DNA of 64,000 nucleotides from GCA-2720975 sp964467985 (GTDB lineage: Bacteria > Planctomycetota > UBA1135 > GCA-002686595). Position numbers and translations under genes: made by a program. This document shows, piece after piece, positions 1 to 8,749 of the stretch. The notes under the pieces were generated by a model that did not search any database, was not told the origin of the DNA, and worked only from the letters and a program-made list of their open reading frames with translations. Where the stretch lies: contig CAYXTP010000003.1 of assembly GCA_964467985.1 (NCBI GenBank), forward strand, positions 124,001 to 188,000, read 5' to 3'. Position 1 is the first letter of the stretch. The number at the start of each line of letters is the position of its first letter.

Positions 1-1
1 T

Positions 2-271
2 GCCACTCATGCCCGTGAGTCGTTGGCCCATGCGTACGCTGGCGGGGAGTTCCTCTCCATTGCGCCGGATCAACTCGGGCTTGGGATCGAAGAGGTCCAG
101 CTGGCTGGGGCCACCACTCTGGAAGAGAAACACGACCCGTCGCGCGCGCGGCGGGTGGTGCAAGCTGAGCAGCCGTCCATCGTCCGCAGCCGCGCACCCC
201 AAGGTCGCAGTTCCCAGGCCCAGGCCGGCCGCGCCCAGTGCCTGTCGGCGTGTCAGTCGGATGGGACTCAT
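2..271 (-). CDS. DUF1501 family protein, N-terminal part (runs off the left edge)
   Basis: The reading frame starts at 271 on the minus strand and is still open at the window edge, giving 90 residues. The start overlaps the stop of the upstream DUF1549 gene by an ATGA, so the two are translationally coupled. The N-terminus carries a twin-arginine signal (LTRRQALGAAGLGLG) followed by the VVFLFQSGGPSQLDLFDPKP stretch that is typical of DUF1501 proteins. In Planctomycetota these proteins pair with DUF1549/DUF1553 proteins; the family is exported and is related to sulfatases, with no firm function. The C-terminal majority is outside the window. Confidence 0.85.
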   Translation of the reverse strand, partial: MSPIRLTRRQALGAAGLGLGTATLGCAAADDGRLLSLHHPPRARRVVFLFQSGGPSQLDLFDPKPELIRRNGEELPASVRMGQRLTGMSG

Positions 272-3054
272 CGCAGGGTCAAGGCCTCGTCTGTGGTGAG
301 GAGCGCGCTGGCCAACAGGGTCCAAGCGGCGACCTCCGCCGGATCCAGATCGGGGTTCGGATCACGGGCTCCGACGGCGACCAGCGCCTCGGCAGCCAGC
401 GGGTCCTCGACGTAGTGGGTGAGCACGTCCATCCATAACTCCATCAAGGCCGACAGCTCCTCACCCTGGGGTTCACGGGTCATGACGATTCGGAACAAGC
501 GATTCAGTTGCCCATGGGGATCCCCAGGGTCCGCAAGAATCTGTTCAGCCAGTACCCGAGCCGCCTCGACGAGCTGAGGATCATTGAACAGAACCAGCGC
601 CTGCAAAGGAGTGTTAGTGGACTGCCTGCGGGTGACACACACATCGCGCTTGGCCGCATCCAGGATCATCATGGAAGGCGGCGGAGAGGTCCGTTTCCAG
701 ATCGTGTAGAGGCTGCGGCGATACAGTCCATCCCCCGTGTCCGGCTGATAGGCCGCGCCCGATTTTTCCTTCCATAGGCCCGCGGGTTGGTACGGCTTGA
801 CGCTGGGGCCGCCGACCTGCTCCACAAGCAGACCTGCGCGCAGCAGCGCCCCGTCGCGCAGGGCTTCCGCACGCAAGCGATGCACCGGGAAGCGCGAGAG
901 CAGGGCCCCGTCGGGATCGGAAACACGCGAGGCTTCAGTCGCCCGCGAGGATTGCCGGTACGTGGCAGACAGCACGATGCGGCGCTGCATGGCCTTCACG
1001 TCCCAGCCAGATTCCACGAAGTCCAGGGCGAGGTTGTCGAGCAGTTCGGGATGGCTCGGGGCCGTACCTTGGACTCCGAAGTCTTCGGAGGTGGCCACGA
1101 GGCCTCGACCGAAGAGCCCCTGCCAGATGCGGTTGACCGCCACCCGCGAAGTCAGGGGGTGGCCGGGCCGGGTAAGCCAGCGAGCCAGGGTCAACCGGTC
1201 GGGGCGCGTCTCCGCACGGGGCAGTGCTCCCAGGGCTTGGGGCACGCCGCGGGTCACGATCTCCTTGGGCAGGTCGTAGCGCCCGCGATCATTGCGATGC
1301 ACGACTCGCTGCTCGCTCGTCTCCTCCATCGTCATAATCTGACGCACGCGGTCGCGCAGCTCGTCGCGTTCCTTGCGCGCCAGGCGCAAATCTGCGCGCC
1401 GCTGGATGTCGCTGGGAAGGCTGTCCCAGTCTTCCTCGGTGCGCTGAATGGCATCCACAGGGAAGACCTCGCGGAACAGTCCCGCCACTTCCTGTGCGCC
1501 GAGCACTCGATCGAAGACCACGAGTTCGTCCACCTGACCGCCAGCCAGCCCCCGATCGCGAAACCGTTCGCCAAGAGTCAGGTCCTTCTCACTGCTGCCC
1601 ACGATCGAGCGGGTCAGCTGATCACGAATCACGTCAACCGCCACGGACCGACCGTTGACGTAGAGGTGCATGCCAGCCGCTCGCGAGGAGCCATCGTAGG
1701 TCATGGCCAAGTGCACCCACTTCCCCACGGGCAAGGTCTCCGCTGTGCAAACACGCAAAGCGTCCCCCGGCCAGAAGTGAATCAGCGAGGCAGAGAATCG
1801 CCCGTCTTCCACCAGCCACTGGTAGCCGCGACTACCCGAATCATGCCAGGCCTTGGAGCGGTGCAGGATCACCGCGCGCTCGTAGTGCTTCGGCAAGCGC
1901 ACCCAAAGGGAGAGCGTGAAGGCATCCCAGCGCCGGAAGTGTCCAACGTCCGGGAAGGTAACGGGATCGTCACCGGTGAGCTCCAAGCCCCTACCCTTGT
2001 AGCTAGGTACGCGTCGATTTCCCCCGCCCAGAGATCCCGCTGGTGCGCCCTCCAACTGGTTCGCAAGGACCTGACCCTCCTGCTCGTCCATGGACCAAAT
2101 GCCAAGGGGACCGGGCCGGGGGACTCGCAGATCGAACGCGGGGCGAGATGAGAGAGGCTTCTTCTCGAGGGCGCGCACCCGCTCTTGGGCCAGGGCCAGG
2201 TCCCGTCGCTGGTCGTCTGTCGGTAGTTCCAGCGCGGGCGTGGGCACCGCTGAAGTGAAGTGAGAGTACAGCCCACTTTCATCGATGGACGAGAAGAAGG
2301 ACGCCAGCGAGTAGTACTCCGACTGCCTGATGGGATCGAACTTGTGGTCGTGGCAACGGGCGCACTCAAACGTCATGCCCAGGAACGCAGTACCAAAGGT
2401 GTTGACCCGATCGGCCACGTATTCCTGTCGGTACTCCTCTTCCGTGGAGCCCCCCTCGTTGGTCTGTCGATGCAACCGATTGAACGCCGTCGCCAGCCGT
2501 TGCTCGCGGGTCGCGTCGGGTAGCAAGTCTCCGGCCAACTGCCAGGTCAGGAACTCGTCGTAGGGCAGGTTCTGATTGAAGGCCTCGATGACCCAATCCC
2601 GCCAAGGCCAGACTTCCCGGTACACGTCGCTCTGGTATCCGTAGGTGTCCGCGTAGCGCGCCAGGTCGAGCCAGCCGCTGGCCATGTGTTCGCCGTAGCG
2701 GGGCGAGGCCAGGAGGCGATCGACGACCCGTTCGTGTGCCCCGTCTGCGACATCCGCCGAGAAGGCGTCCACCTCGTCGGGGGTCGGAGGCAACCCGGTC
2801 AGGTCCAACGACACACGCCTCAGCCACTGCCAGCGCGGTGCCTGGGATGCAGGGTTCAGGGCCTGCTGCTCAAGACGTTCCAGCACGAACTCGTCGAGCG
2901 AGTCCCGGGGCCAGTCGCCATGGGATACATCGGGCTGGGCGTGACGTTTGGGTGGGGTGTAGGCCCAGTGGTTGGTCACACCCTCCTCTCCATCCACGGG
3001 AGGGTCCTGAACGGCTAGTGCGCAGGAGAGTAGAACGAGGGGAACAGGGTTCAC
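268..3054 (-). CDS. DUF1549 / LamG / DUF1553 planctomycete secreted protein
   Basis: 928 residues from a GTG start. The N-terminus is a short signal peptide (LVLLSCALAV). A DUF1549 region follows at about residues 45-250 and contains the family hallmark CARCHDHKFDPI. A LamG/concanavalin-like insert lies at about 310-530 (WDAFTLSLWVRLP, WVHLAMTYDG), and DUF1553 fills about 620-890 (SRVAVNRIWQGLFGRGLV). The usual N-terminal cytochrome c domain (PSCyt1) is absent. The protein is probably exported and may bind polysaccharide through LamG; the reaction is unknown. It is co-transcribed with the DUF1501 gene downstream by a 4-base overlap, the usual planctomycete arrangement. Confidence 0.9.
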   Translation of the reverse strand: MNPVPLVLLSCALAVQDPPVDGEEGVTNHWAYTPPKRHAQPDVSHGDWPRDSLDEFVLERLEQQALNPASQAPRWQWLRRVSLDLTGLPPTPDEVDAFSADVADGAHERVVDRLLASPRYGEHMASGWLDLARYADTYGYQSDVYREVWPWRDWVIEAFNQNLPYDEFLTWQLAGDLLPDATREQRLATAFNRLHRQTNEGGSTEEEYRQEYVADRVNTFGTAFLGMTFECARCHDHKFDPIRQSEYYSLASFFSSIDESGLYSHFTSAVPTPALELPTDDQRRDLALAQERVRALEKKPLSSRPAFDLRVPRPGPLGIWSMDEQEGQVLANQLEGAPAGSLGGGNRRVPSYKGRGLELTGDDPVTFPDVGHFRRWDAFTLSLWVRLPKHYERAVILHRSKAWHDSGSRGYQWLVEDGRFSASLIHFWPGDALRVCTAETLPVGKWVHLAMTYDGSSRAAGMHLYVNGRSVAVDVIRDQLTRSIVGSSEKDLTLGERFRDRGLAGGQVDELVVFDRVLGAQEVAGLFREVFPVDAIQRTEEDWDSLPSDIQRRADLRLARKERDELRDRVRQIMTMEETSEQRVVHRNDRGRYDLPKEIVTRGVPQALGALPRAETRPDRLTLARWLTRPGHPLTSRVAVNRIWQGLFGRGLVATSEDFGVQGTAPSHPELLDNLALDFVESGWDVKAMQRRIVLSATYRQSSRATEASRVSDPDGALLSRFPVHRLRAEALRDGALLRAGLLVEQVGGPSVKPYQPAGLWKEKSGAAYQPDTGDGLYRRSLYTIWKRTSPPPSMMILDAAKRDVCVTRRQSTNTPLQALVLFNDPQLVEAARVLAEQILADPGDPHGQLNRLFRIVMTREPQGEELSALMELWMDVLTHYVEDPLAAEALVAVGARDPNPDLDPAEVAAWTLLASALLTTDEALTLR

Positions 3055-3210
3055 CCGTAGACCTTACTCAACGGTGGAAGATCGGCAGGAAAAAGAGGCG
3101 TCCCCCAGCAAACGCCGTCCCGGCGTGACGCAGTTCGCCCGCAAAGGCCAGGCGGCTGCGAACAGGTGCTGGCTGTTGCTCGTCAAGCGCACCCTCGGTG
3201 CCCGATTCCA

Positions 3211-3537
3211 CTAGCTCCCCTCCCCTTCGATCCTGGCGACGCGTTTCAGGAACAGGTAGTGCGCTGTGCCCATGACCAGGGCGAAAATGTACTTGAGGAC
3301 CATCGTCTCGGGTTTGGGTCGACCTAGAAGCGACCCCGCATCAAACGCGATGGCGCAACCCGCAAAAGCAGCCAGGGCGATCACGCCCGCCGCACGACTG
3401 GGTTCTGCGGCGTCCTTCGCAAACCGAGCCGCACCCGGGGCGCCCGTTCGGAAGCGCCAACAGTTGATTCGAAAACCAATGAACGCTCCAAGGCTTGCGC
3501 CCAGGAGGAGCATGAAGGATTGTGTCCAGTCGATCAT
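3211..3537 (-). CDS. small integral membrane protein, unknown
   Basis: 108 residues when started at the ATG at 3537, which overlaps the stop of the preceding small reading frame (ATGA). A longer in-frame start at 3597 is possible but would run deep into the upstream gene. Three hydrophobic segments are visible (FMLLLGASLGAFIGF, VIALAAFAGCAIAFDAG, YIFALVMGTAHYLFL). I recognise no family. It follows a frameshifted member of the local four-helix membrane protein family and is probably in the same transcript. Confidence 0.55.
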   Translation of the reverse strand: MIDWTQSFMLLLGASLGAFIGFRINCWRFRTGAPGAARFAKDAAEPSRAAGVIALAAFAGCAIAFDAGSLLGRPKPETMVLKYIFALVMGTAHYLFLKRVARIEGEGS

Positions 3538-4092
3538 TTCGTACCTCGTTCGGTGGCCAAATTGCGTGGTTGTGCTTGGGTTGCCCTTGCCACGCACTCG
3601 CTACGCAGCAGCCAGACGACCAGAGCTGTAGGTGGGAGACCGACGGGGCTCAGCGCCAGGCCGAGCAGGGTCCCAAGGAACGCGGCAATCAGGATTCCGC
3701 CCAAGAGCTCCAGGGGTCCCTCTTGCCAATTGATGGGCACGTGTCCCCCGAGGGCGATGGAGCAGTCATATCCACCCCCCCCACAGCGGAACGAGAAGCG
3801 CGGTCCCCACCACGTAAGTCAAAGCAGCCGCACCAAGAAAGGGAAACTTGGGATCAGAGATCTGCTTGCGCATGAGATACGCGGCAACCAAGGAGGTGGC
3901 CGCGAAGGCCAGCCCAGGAACCAGCCAAGACCTGACCGGAAAGAGCCAACCCGGTGGACTGACCACCCCGCTCGTGATGGGCATGCAAAGCGCCAGCACA
4001 AAGAGAGGCACACCGCCCATGAACGCTATCGCCGAGTAGCGCACCTCAAACCGGACTGACCTTCGGGTTCGCAGTGCTGCCTGGGCATCCAT
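3534..4092 (-). pseudogene. four-helix membrane protein of the local paralogue family, split by a frameshift at an 8-base G run
   Basis: Two reading frames, 4092-3766 and 3740-3534, together match one full member of the family found at 5288-5791, 5999-6559 and 6669-7166. The first half begins MDAQAALRTRRSVRFEVRYS and stops just after LLVPLWGG. The second half carries the family's C-terminal signature (ALSPVGLPPTALVVWLLRS). The join lies at a run of eight G on the coding strand (plus-strand C at 3775-3782). With seven G the frame continues WGGGYDCSIALGGHVPINWQ into the second half and the protein is about 185 residues. It may be a pseudogene, a phase-variable gene, a programmed slippage site or a sequencing error. 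Confidence 0.6.
3775..3782 (-). other. G8 homopolymer at the frameshift point
   Basis: Eight consecutive C on the plus strand (G on the coding strand) sit exactly where the two halves of a membrane protein change frame. Loss of one G restores a single open frame. Confidence 0.8.
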
Positions 4093-4149
4093 CTCGACTG
4101 TCAGCTTATCAAGCGCATAGGGACGGCGGTCATGGGTATCATCAGCTAG

Positions 4150-5271
4150 GTGAAAGTGGCCCTCGACTGCCCCGCCTGCGGTCTCACCTACGCACCGGGT
4201 GACGCTCGGTGCACGCGGTGTGATGAGCCTCGAGAGGGCGATCCACGGGGTTTTGCCAGCTCTCCCCTCCCGGCCCACGCCAAGGCCCGGTCCTTCTTTC
4301 TGTCTTGGATGGCCAGTCTGGGCGTGCTGTGCACGATGCTCGTGGTTTGCCGTGTGCTCCCGTTCGCGCCTGGCCCCCAAGGATCACACTCCATCAGTTT
4401 CTCTTGGCTGGGCATGCTCGCAGCCCTCGGATTTGCATGCATGCTCTTGGCGAGTGTTCTGGTGATTCCGTTCGCCCTGTTTCGGGCGCTCATTGGAACG
4501 GGCCTCCAACGCCGATACTGGCTTTACTCGGCCGCCGCTGCGGGGTTGCCCGTCTTGATTATTGTCGTAGGAGCGATTCATCGGGTCACAGGGGCTGTGC
4601 GCGAAACCATGATTGAGAGGCTCGGGGATCGCGCCAGTCCTCTGATTTCCGCGATCGAGACCTTCGATTTGGATAACGGAAGCCCTCCTTCTGCGTTGAC
4701 CGACTTGGTTCCGAAGTACATAGACGAGCTTCCCCAAACCCGAATGATGGGCTACGCGCGCTATGACTACGAGAGATTCCCAATAGACAAGAGGAAGCAC
4801 GAGCTGGTGTGGTACGACCTCGGGCCGTCAGACCACCGCCGATCCGGGAGCCCTGAGACTTACCCTGATGGGGATCCCGGCCACGCGATTCTCGTCCTTA
4901 TCCTGGGAGCCGAGGAGCGTGTGTCCGACATCATCGTTGACCGGCTCCCACAGGAACACGCCCTGAAGCAGTTTGAACGCGAAGCCTGGCAGAGCGGACA
5001 GGGGAGAATCGCTATGGCTCCGGACTTGATGAATTCTGTGATCTGGAGGGGAATGTCATTGACCGACATCTGGACCGTGCTGGGCTCGCCCAGTGGTAGG
5101 AGGCTGCTATCCCCCCGTTGGGAGCTGCTCGTCAAGGGCGCCGAGGATTTCCTCAGCGGGCGCAGCATCGACAAACTTATGTTCAGGCCAAACGGCCACT
5201 ATCCAGAATCGGGCTTCGGCCTCCGAGTGAGCCGCTTCAAGGACTGGGCGTATGTGGTCATGCCTGACTGA
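4150..5271 (+). CDS. zinc-ribbon membrane protein with pseudopilin-like periplasmic segment
   Basis: 373 residues from a GTG start. An N-terminal zinc ribbon is visible (CPACGLTYAPGDARCTRC, residues 7-24). Three hydrophobic segments follow at about 50-70, 84-110 and 124-143. Residues 165-205 (ISAIETFDLDNGSPPSALTDLVPKYI) look like the region after the helix in GspG/type II pseudopilin-like proteins, where a short substrate-length check precedes a small beta domain. The remainder has no recognised domain. It stands between two blocks of minus-strand membrane-protein genes, so it has its own promoter. Function unknown. Confidence 0.7.
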   Translation: MKVALDCPACGLTYAPGDARCTRCDEPREGDPRGFASSPLPAHAKARSFFLSWMASLGVLCTMLVVCRVLPFAPGPQGSHSISFSWLGMLAALGFACMLLASVLVIPFALFRALIGTGLQRRYWLYSAAAAGLPVLIIVVGAIHRVTGAVRETMIERLGDRASPLISAIETFDLDNGSPPSALTDLVPKYIDELPQTRMMGYARYDYERFPIDKRKHELVWYDLGPSDHRRSGSPETYPDGDPGHAILVLILGAEERVSDIIVDRLPQEHALKQFEREAWQSGQGRIAMAPDLMNSVIWRGMSLTDIWTVLGSPSGRRLLSPRWELLVKGAEDFLSGRSIDKLMFRPNGHYPESGFGLRVSRFKDWAYVVMPD

Positions 5272-5287
5272 CCCGGTCGATACGGCT

Positions 5288-5791
5288 CTAGGCTCGTTGC
5301 GCGGCACGCCGCAGGAGCCAGACGACGAGGCACGCATAGGGCACGCCGAGTGGGCTCACGAGTAATCCCATCAGCAGCGCGGTCTTTGTGCCAACGACGA
5401 GGGCGTGAACTAGGGTGGATCCCAGCTCTCCCCAAGGCTGCGGCCCTCCTGAGAAAACATTGGCGTAGCCCGATTGCACGGCGAACAGGACGGGGGCAAG
5501 CAAGGCCGCGGCGAGGACAAAGTAGGTCACCCCTGCCAGCAACACTCGAGGGGATTCCCCGGCGATCAGCGGCCTGAGAAGCTGGGCAATCAACACAGAT
5601 TCGAGTCCGATCGAGAGGACGGTGAGCGGTGACAGCTGCCACGACTGTGCCCCGGCCGCCAGGTAGATGAGACGATGGGCCACAAGGGCGAATGGGATCC
5701 ACGCCAGACCCGCCGTCACTGTGTAGCGCAGGTCAAACTGAAACGCCGACCGGGGCTGCATTGTTGCTTCAACTTCCATGCGTGCGGTCAT
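5288..5791 (-). CDS. four-helix membrane protein, paralogue 2
   Basis: 167 residues from the ATG at 5791. This start is preferred because the paralogue at 6669-7166 begins with the same pattern (MTTRMDV here read as MTARMEV). Four hydrophobic segments can be seen, and the C-terminus has the family signature SPLGVPYACLVVWLLR. The family's N-terminus carries a conserved F(D/E)LRY motif before helix 1. I know no named family; clustering of four related copies suggests local duplication. Confidence 0.7.
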   Translation of the reverse strand: MTARMEVEATMQPRSAFQFDLRYTVTAGLAWIPFALVAHRLIYLAAGAQSWQLSPLTVLSIGLESVLIAQLLRPLIAGESPRVLLAGVTYFVLAAALLAPVLFAVQSGYANVFSGGPQPWGELGSTLVHALVVGTKTALLMGLLVSPLGVPYACLVVWLLRRAAQRA

Positions 5792-5998
5792 GATACACGC
5801 TCGCACGGCGCCCCGGGCTGAATTGGTCCATATGGGCCCGGCACCCCGACACCGGCCTCGCCGACCACCTAGCTGCCCGGCAGGCTCGCTGGTCGCACAC
5901 TCGCGCCCCCAGTTGGGTGAAACTCGGAACTACCGCAGACCCACGGGCCACATCATCCGTCCGGTTGAGGCGGCGTATCCGCCGACCGAACACGACGA

Positions 5999-6559
5999 TC
6001 ACTGTGCCTCAGTGGACACCATGTAGATGGTGAGGTCTTCCCCTGTGTCCCACGGAGCCGGACCAAACTTCTCCCTCAGCAGGGAGACCATCAGGCAAGC
6101 CCAGGGATAGCCGACAGGGCTCACGACGGTAGCCCCGACCATCCCCATCAACGCGACGTCGAAGACCTGCTTCAGTATGGACCACAGTTTCTCCGGCCCG
6201 ACTCCGTCGTTGCCCATGAGGATGCCGATGCAGAAGGCCATCCCTCCAACGACCGGGAGATAGAGGGCCGCTCCCGAGGCGTAGCACAAGAAGGCGATCC
6301 CGGACACATGCCTCTTCCCCTTAACGATCGCTCGTCTAAAAATGCAACCGCCAATAGCAGAGGTTACGCCCATACCGAGAGACAACCACAGCACGAGGAG
6401 AAGCATCTTCAGCACGGGTTTTGAAAACGGAGACCCGAACAGTGAAAGGACGAACACAACGAGCATGGCGAGCGGCAGGCCCATGTAAAACGCCGCCCAA
6501 CCGTAGCGCAATGTGTGCCTGCGGGACCATGGAGGCTGTGTAGCGGCTGACGACTTCAT
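5999..6559 (-). CDS. four-helix membrane protein, paralogue 3
   Basis: 186 residues from ATG. It has four hydrophobic segments and the shared C-terminal signature SPVGYPWACLMVSLLR, followed by a longer polar tail than its neighbours. The N-terminal motif is TLRYGWAAFYMG. It is the most diverged of the four copies. The 207 bases separating it from paralogue 2 hold no gene I can support. Confidence 0.7.
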   Translation of the reverse strand: MKSSAATQPPWSRRHTLRYGWAAFYMGLPLAMLVVFVLSLFGSPFSKPVLKMLLLVLWLSLGMGVTSAIGGCIFRRAIVKGKRHVSGIAFLCYASGAALYLPVVGGMAFCIGILMGNDGVGPEKLWSILKQVFDVALMGMVGATVVSPVGYPWACLMVSLLREKFGPAPWDTGEDLTIYMVSTEAQ

Positions 6560-6668
6560 CGCACGCCTGATCTTAGCATGGGCGGATCTCAGTCCATTCG
6601 TGAGGACGGCATCGACGGTCCGCTAGGCCTCGATTCTGGTTTGTTGCCGGGGTGCGCTGCAGTGCCAC

Positions 6669-7166
6669 TCATCCGTCGTGGGGGGCTGGAGCCCCCCGAT
6701 TGCCAGAGACGCCGCGGAGGATCACAACGACCAGGCAGGAATAGAGTACGCCGAAAGGGGATAGGGCCAGCCCTACCACCAGCGTAGCCAAGAGGATGCC
6801 GAGGAATGAGAGCGCGGCTCCTGCGATATCTGCTGCGAATCCGTTGAACAAGACGCCGCCCACAAAGACAACCGGCCAGAAGAGAGTGAGGCCAAGTAGG
6901 TAGCCGAGACAGGCCACTGGAAGCACGGGCCTGGTTCCGCGCCGCAGCTGACTACGGAGGATGTAGGCCACCAAGATCGAACTAGCCCCCAAGGGCGGAA
7001 TGAACCACGGCGGAACGCGAAACAGCCCCTTCAGCCCATAGTCGACAAGGCTAATCAGGAGGATAAAGGGAATCCCGACCACAAAGGCCGTCACCGCGTA
7101 GCGTAGTTCGAACCAAACCGACCACTCCGCTCGCAGCCTCGTCGTAACATCCATGCGGGTTGTCAT
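6669..7166 (-). CDS. four-helix membrane protein, paralogue 4
   Basis: 165 residues from ATG (MTTRMDV). Four hydrophobic segments, the N-terminal FELRYAVTAF motif and the C-terminal SPFGVLYSCLVVVILR signature identify it as the same family as the copies at 3534, 5288 and 5999. Its start is only 24 bases from the divergent phosphopantetheinyl transferase start, so the two promoters must overlap or lie inside the coding regions. Confidence 0.7.
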   Translation of the reverse strand: MTTRMDVTTRLRAEWSVWFELRYAVTAFVVGIPFILLISLVDYGLKGLFRVPPWFIPPLGASSILVAYILRSQLRRGTRPVLPVACLGYLLGLTLFWPVVFVGGVLFNGFAADIAGAALSFLGILLATLVVGLALSPFGVLYSCLVVVILRGVSGNRGAPAPHDG

Positions 7167-7190
7167 GATAGGCGTGCGCGAGGGCCATGG

Positions 7191-7844
7191 TTGGATAAAC
7201 TCGCGCCTGTGTTCATCGCCTTGTTGCCCACGCCTGACCAGGCAACCGAACGGCCCGCGCGGCAGAGGGTTGCAGCGCAGTCAGCAGGGGCCCGGCTGGC
7301 ATTGGCCGCGGCAGCGGAGGCCGCTGGGTGTGCGGATATGGAGTTCGAAAAACAGGACGACGTGCCCCAGCCCTGGAACGGGTGGCATTGGTCCGTGTCC
7401 CATGACGACACGTGGGTGATGGGCGCCTTGGCGCGGGCGCCGATCGGGGTGGATTTGGAACGGATCCAAATGCGGCGGGCGGCGTTGCGTGAGGCGGTAC
7501 TGAACGCACGCGAGCAGGCGCTGTTGGGGCGCGTGGATGCGCTCGGGTTCACGCGGCTCTGGACCGGGAAGGAAGCGGTGCTCAAGGCGGCGGGGGTTGG
7601 ACTGACGCGGCTCTCCCATTGCAGGCTGGATGGGGTGCCGCCTGAACATCTTGTCCACGTGCCAGAGCTCGCAGGCCAGGTCCTGCCCCTGACCCTGGAT
7701 GGGGAGCCGGCACCAGTCTTGCAGTTCCGTTGGCACGAGCACGTCCTGGCGCTGTACGTGCACGGCGGGGAAGACGAGCTGCGGTGGATCCTTCCGCCTG
7801 ATTTGGACGTATCCTGTCGGGCAGCCGAGTCGCTGCCCTCGTGA
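7191..7844 (+). CDS. 4'-phosphopantetheinyl transferase, Sfp type
   Basis: 217 residues from a TTG start; a GTG at 7209 in the same frame is an equally good start. The two hallmark motifs of the superfamily are present: APIGVDLERI (Mg and CoA binding) at about residue 80 and FTRLWTGKEAVLKAAG at about 119. The enzyme would transfer phosphopantetheine from CoA to a carrier protein. It overlaps the downstream oleB by GTGA, so it is the first gene of the ole operon. No carrier protein gene is in the window. Confidence 0.88.
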   Translation: MDKLAPVFIALLPTPDQATERPARQRVAAQSAGARLALAAAAEAAGCADMEFEKQDDVPQPWNGWHWSVSHDDTWVMGALARAPIGVDLERIQMRRAALREAVLNAREQALLGRVDALGFTRLWTGKEAVLKAAGVGLTRLSHCRLDGVPPEHLVHVPELAGQVLPLTLDGEPAPVLQFRWHEHVLALYVHGGEDELRWILPPDLDVSCRAAESLPS

Positions 7845-8749
7845 ATTCCCCCACCGCCCAAGTCCGGGACCTGCTCGCGCCCTTCCGCGACCAGTATCCG
7901 TTTGAGTCGCACTTCCTCGAAGTGGATGGCGGGCGTATGCACTTTCTGGATGAGGGGCCTCAGAACGCGGCGCCTCTGCTCTGCGTTCATGGCAATCCGT
8001 CCTGGTCGTTTCTGTTTCGGCGACAGGTGCAGAGTTTCGCGGGCGAGATGCGGGTGGTGGCTGCGGACCACGTGGGCTGCGGGCTATCGGATCAGCCGGA
8101 CGATTGGCCCTACCGGCTGGCGGATCACATACAGAATCTGGTGCGTCTGATCGAGCACCTGGACCTCTCGAACATCACCCTGCTCGTGCACGATTGGGGC
8201 GGAGCGATTGGGATAGGAGCGGCGCTGCAGGTCCCCCACCGTATCGCGCGCCTGGTGATCACGAACACGGCGGCTTTTCCGTCGGACTTGATGCCCACTC
8301 GCATCGGTCTGTGTCGCCTGCCCGTGATCGGCCGCCTGGCCGTGCAAGGCTTCAACGGATTCGCGCGGGCCGCCACGTTCATGGCCGTCGAACAGAGCAT
8401 GCCACGCGCGACCCGTCGCGCCTTCGTGACGCCCTACGCCCTACCGCGCAGCGCCCGCGCCACCTGGCGTTTCGTGGATGACATCCCCATGGATGAAGGG
8501 CATCCGAGTTGGGAGACCCTGGCCGCGATCTCTGCTGGACTGCCGACCTTCCAAGATCGCCCCGCGTTGATCCTCTGGGGTGAGAAGGACTGGTGTTTCA
8601 CGCCCGCCTTCCGCGCAGAGTGGGAGCGACGCCTGCCCGGTGCCACCTCCCACCCGATCGTGAGCGCGGGGCATTACCTGTTTGAGGATGCGCCGCAGGA
8701 GATTGAAGCAACGCTGCGGGCGTTCCTGCAGCAGGAGGGCGTGGTGTGA
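7841..8749 (+). CDS. oleB: OleB-like alpha/beta hydrolase (beta-lactone decarboxylase)
   Basis: 302 residues, GTG start overlapping the previous stop. It is a haloalkane-dehalogenase-like alpha/beta hydrolase: oxyanion motif HGNPSWSFLFR, nucleophile Asp in the elbow VHDWGGAIG, and the C-terminal His in SAGHYLFED. In long-chain olefin synthesis OleB removes CO2 from a beta-lactone to give a cis-alkene. The assignment rests on being fused into an operon with OleC and OleD by 4-base overlaps; on sequence alone haloalkane dehalogenase would be possible. Confidence 0.85.
   Translation: MNSPTAQVRDLLAPFRDQYPFESHFLEVDGGRMHFLDEGPQNAAPLLCVHGNPSWSFLFRRQVQSFAGEMRVVAADHVGCGLSDQPDDWPYRLADHIQNLVRLIEHLDLSNITLLVHDWGGAIGIGAALQVPHRIARLVITNTAAFPSDLMPTRIGLCRLPVIGRLAVQGFNGFARAATFMAVEQSMPRATRRAFVTPYALPRSARATWRFVDDIPMDEGHPSWETLAAISAGLPTFQDRPALILWGEKDWCFTPAFRAEWERRLPGATSHPIVSAGHYLFEDAPQEIEATLRAFLQQEGVV

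Noticed and set aside
787..2151. 454-residue plus-strand frame opposite the DUF1549 gene
   Set aside because: It is the shadow of a strong coding region and has no domain.
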